NCBI GenBank assembly: GCA_002397345.1
Contig: DHAH01000037.1
Span: 13,228 to 28,529 of the forward strand
Direction: 5' to 3'
Source: Clostridiales bacterium UBA4959
GTDB taxonomy: Bacteria > Bacillota > Clostridia > Oscillospirales > CAG-272
DNA: 15,302 bases
Shown here one piece after another: positions 13,125-15,302 of the stretch. Positions within the stretch are counted from its first letter, which is position 1. Each line of letters begins with the position of its first letter. The translations under genes and the position numbers were made by a program. The notes beneath the pieces were generated by a model. That model was not told the DNA's origin and made no database searches. It saw nothing but the letters and a program-made list of their open reading frames with translations.

Positions 13125-15233
13125 TTAACACTCGGCTACGACGCGTTTCAGCGAGATATACGCCGGCAGCAGGTACGATAACATTCCCGCAGTGAATATA
13201 ATCGCATATATCTCCGCCTTTACAGCTCCAAACGTGGGGGTTGTGGCAAATGATCTGTACAGCAGAATGTTCGCAAGCGTACTCAGCAGCATAGGCAAAA
13301 CGACTGTCGGCAGCGCATATATAGCGGACTGGCGCATATAAGGGCTTATCAGATCGCGTCTGTCCGCTCCGAGCAAGGCAAGAATTTGCAACTGTTTTTC
13401 CCTGGAGCGTATATAGCCTCCTATCGAAATCCAGGATGTTATAAGCGTGGCACAATAAAGAAACACGCAAAGCGCAATACCTAAAACCAAAATCGGAGTA
13501 ACCGATTCATATCCGCGCCTGTTTTGCTTAAATTGGTCAGTGACGGTAAGCTCAATTCCGTTTTCGCGCAAATATCGTTCTATACGCGGAGCGGTAGCGG
13601 AATCCGCGGGATTGGCTAAATAAACAAAAATATTTCCTATATCATAATTTCCGTCAGCGGCTTTTTTAAAATTTTCGGCAGATAAGTATACCTCAAAAAC
13701 TTCGTCTGATGAAAGCCGGTTTATGAAACCGGTTACGACAAGCTCTGTTAAATGATTGTATTCATATGTATGTGTATGGTCAGCTTCAAGTGCATGTTCT
13801 TGCACATCGGCGTCGGCGGCTTGAGATGTATTAGATTCAATTGTTATAATATCGCCAATTTTGTATTTTCTCTTTTGAGAAATGGGAAGGAGGCAACTGT
13901 TTTCCTGCAAGGCTGCCTCAATATCGAACTCGCTTCCGGTTTTTAATATCTCCAGCATTCTGCCGGTTACTGGGGTTAACCAAACATACTTAAAATAATT
14001 ACCGTCGTCTTCTATTGCGGATGCGGTATTTTTATCAACCCGGATAACAATTGATTGAGGGTAACTTCTATAGTTTATATATACATCTTCCACATTCCGC
14101 ACGGCCGGTGGCATTGCCGCGATTACTTCTTCCTCTTGCGGAGACAGCGTAAAATTTTCGCGCATTGATGTCTCGGCGTTGTGATGTTCAAGTAATATGT
14201 CGGTGTCGCCAATCTGAACAAACGCATATCCAGAATAGCAATATACAGGTATAAACAGCGAAATAAATACCGACGCCGCCGTCAACAGCCCCATTCGGAT
14301 ATATTGCCTGCCGTCGCGACGTACGCAGACATGTGTGAGCGCCCCCGCCGCTGAGCTGGCGTTCAGCATGCGGTTGTCTCTGCGAAAACCGGGGTTTATG
14401 TCGTCCTCGTCTGATGAAAGCGTTACGGGAGGGATGCGCCCGAGATAGTTGAGTTTCAGCAAAAACGCCGCCGCCGTCGTACCCGCGGTAAAGATGAATG
14501 AGAGCAGCAGCGAGTGGCAGCTCATAAAGATAATTTTGCCTGAAGCCTGTATTTGTGCATAAAAGTCAAGTGAATAAACCACTCCGGTAATCAGCGTATT
14601 TGACAGCACCAATGCAAACATATACGCCGCCGCAAACACCGGAATTATTTCGCAAATTAAAATGACTCCGATTTTTTTGTGGGTCGCTCCGATAGACAAC
14701 AATGCGGAAAAGTCGCGTTCCTGTCTGCGCATAAAGTCGCCAAGCGCCAGCAGCATAGACACGAGTGACACTGCCAAAAAAGAAAACACGATAACCATGG
14801 TTTGTGTGAACGTTTCCGGGTCGACTTGGGATTGACCCAGATACGCGGGATAATCTCCAACTAAAGACAACTGCGTATCGCCGATTTCCGTTATGATACG
14901 CCACAATTCGGTACCCACAGCTTCAGCGTTTTCCACAGTTAACTCGGTTACATTAACACGGATTTTGCCTTTGTCATACGCAGCGGTAAAGATGTCATAT
15001 CCGGTAAAAAACTGAAGATAATCTTCACGCGCGTTATATATTGTAAAATGGCTGCCTCCGCTGCGCGCGACAGCTTCAGCCACCATTTCTATGTTATCTC
15101 CGAATGTCACCATATCAGTCAACACTAATGGCGCTGTCGCGGTCGTAAAGGTGAGGTTTAATATGATAAAAAGCGAAACGAATGACGCTGTTCTTTTAGC
15201 AAAAGCGCGCCGGGCATATATAATTGAATACAC
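13125..15233 (-). CDS. ABC transporter permease with two FtsX-like domains
   Basis: From the chosen start the protein has 702 residues. A first helix (about 17-38) and a smaller extracytoplasmic loop are followed by a first FtsX-like three-helix set (about 145-165, 191-213, 236-260). A helix near 312-334 and a large extracytoplasmic domain (about 335-575) precede a second set (about 578-602, 636-660, 673-693). Two conserved FtsX coupling segments are visible, RRQERDFSALLSIGATHKKI and RSREKQLQILALLGADRRDL. This architecture belongs to type VII exporters that use ATP to do work outside the membrane or move peptides, lipids or signals. The large loop contains a His/Glu-rich stretch (about 478-494, QEHALEADHTHTYEYNH). 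The GTG at 15233 was chosen because AAGGAG lies six bases before it. A TTG at 15260 has no ribosome site. Confidence 0.9.
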   Translation of the reverse strand: MYSIIYARRAFAKRTASFVSLFIILNLTFTTATAPLVLTDMVTFGDNIEMVAEAVARSGGSHFTIYNAREDYLQFFTGYDIFTAAYDKGKIRVNVTELTVENAEAVGTELWRIITEIGDTQLSLVGDYPAYLGQSQVDPETFTQTMVIVFSFLAVSLVSMLLALGDFMRRQERDFSALLSIGATHKKIGVILICEIIPVFAAAYMFALVLSNTLITGVVYSLDFYAQIQASGKIIFMSCHSLLLSFIFTAGTTAAAFLLKLNYLGRIPPVTLSSDEDDINPGFRRDNRMLNASSAAGALTHVCVRRDGRQYIRMGLLTAASVFISLFIPVYCYSGYAFVQIGDTDILLEHHNAETSMRENFTLSPQEEEVIAAMPPAVRNVEDVYINYRSYPQSIVIRVDKNTASAIEDDGNYFKYVWLTPVTGRMLEILKTGSEFDIEAALQENSCLLPISQKRKYKIGDIITIESNTSQAADADVQEHALEADHTHTYEYNHLTELVVTGFINRLSSDEVFEVYLSAENFKKAADGNYDIGNIFVYLANPADSATAPRIERYLRENGIELTVTDQFKQNRRGYESVTPILVLGIALCVFLYCATLITSWISIGGYIRSREKQLQILALLGADRRDLISPYMRQSAIYALPTVVLPMLLSTLANILLYRSFATTPTFGAVKAEIYAIIFTAGMLSYLLPAYISLKRVVAEC

Positions 15234-15264
15234 AGCCAACTCCTTTACATGTTTACACAATAAG

Positions 15265-15270
15265 ATTATA
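15265..15270 (-). promoter_or_regulatory. Candidate -10 box of the ABC exporter operon
   Basis: A perfect TATAAT on the minus strand gives a predicted transcription start near 15258 and a 25-base leader carrying AAGGAG before the GTG at 15233. No clear -35 hexamer is seen 16-18 bases upstream, where the sequence is AT-rich (about 15287-15294), so the promoter may need an activator. The window ends 32 bases beyond it. Confidence 0.45.
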
Positions 15271-15302
15271 ATGATGGAATATATGATATATAATCGGTGG
15301 CT

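Overview
The window looks like chromosomal DNA from an anaerobic Firmicute of the class Clostridia, probably near the Oscillospiraceae/Ruminococcaceae and possibly uncultured. The grounds are gene content: an Mrp/NBP35 ATPase with N-terminal cysteines, a CD1871A-type CXXC mini-protein, an ACT (UPF0237) plus PFL (UPF0210) pair, a DUF2935 protein and an Eis-type acetyltransferase. Ribosome sites are of the strong AGGAG type, GTG starts occur, and sigma-A-like promoters are clear. No rRNA, tRNA, CRISPR array, transposase or phage gene was seen.

Layout. (1) 1-515, minus: 5' part of an Mrp-type Fe-S carrier ATPase with its own promoter. (2) 636-4704, minus: a tight five-gene operon read leftward from a consensus promoter at 4740-4768. 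In order of transcription it encodes a two-helix membrane protein, a TlpA-like thioredoxin lipoprotein, a 48-residue CXXC protein, a membrane polyferredoxin of the NapH type, and a membrane-anchored metallophosphoesterase. The middle three look like an electron and thiol relay across the membrane. (3) 4788-9449, plus: a divergent consensus promoter and a leader hairpin precede ACT protein, PFL-family protein, PurN, Eis-type acetyltransferase and a GH43 glycosidase, all closely spaced and closed by a strong terminator at 9408-9449. (4) 9408-12239: a more AT-rich stretch with a DUF2935 gene (plus), a NYN/PIN-like nuclease gene (minus) and a 60-residue ORF (minus). (5) 12411-15270, minus: an ABC exporter with the two-FtsX-domain permease first and the ATPase second, behind a TATAAT box.

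The most unusual structure is in region 4. The DUF2935 gene lies between two imperfect direct repeats, 9408-9495 and 10455-10537. Each holds the same terminator stem followed by the antisense 3' end of a NYN-type gene. The right copy belongs to the intact NYN gene. The left copy is a headless remnant encoding a diverged version of that protein's last residues. This suggests that a roughly 1-kb segment was inserted, or that a tandem NYN paralogue was mostly lost.

The second system worth attention is the TlpA-like / CXXC mini-protein / polyferredoxin set, translationally coupled and joined to an extracytoplasmic phosphoesterase. Its substrate cannot be told from sequence.
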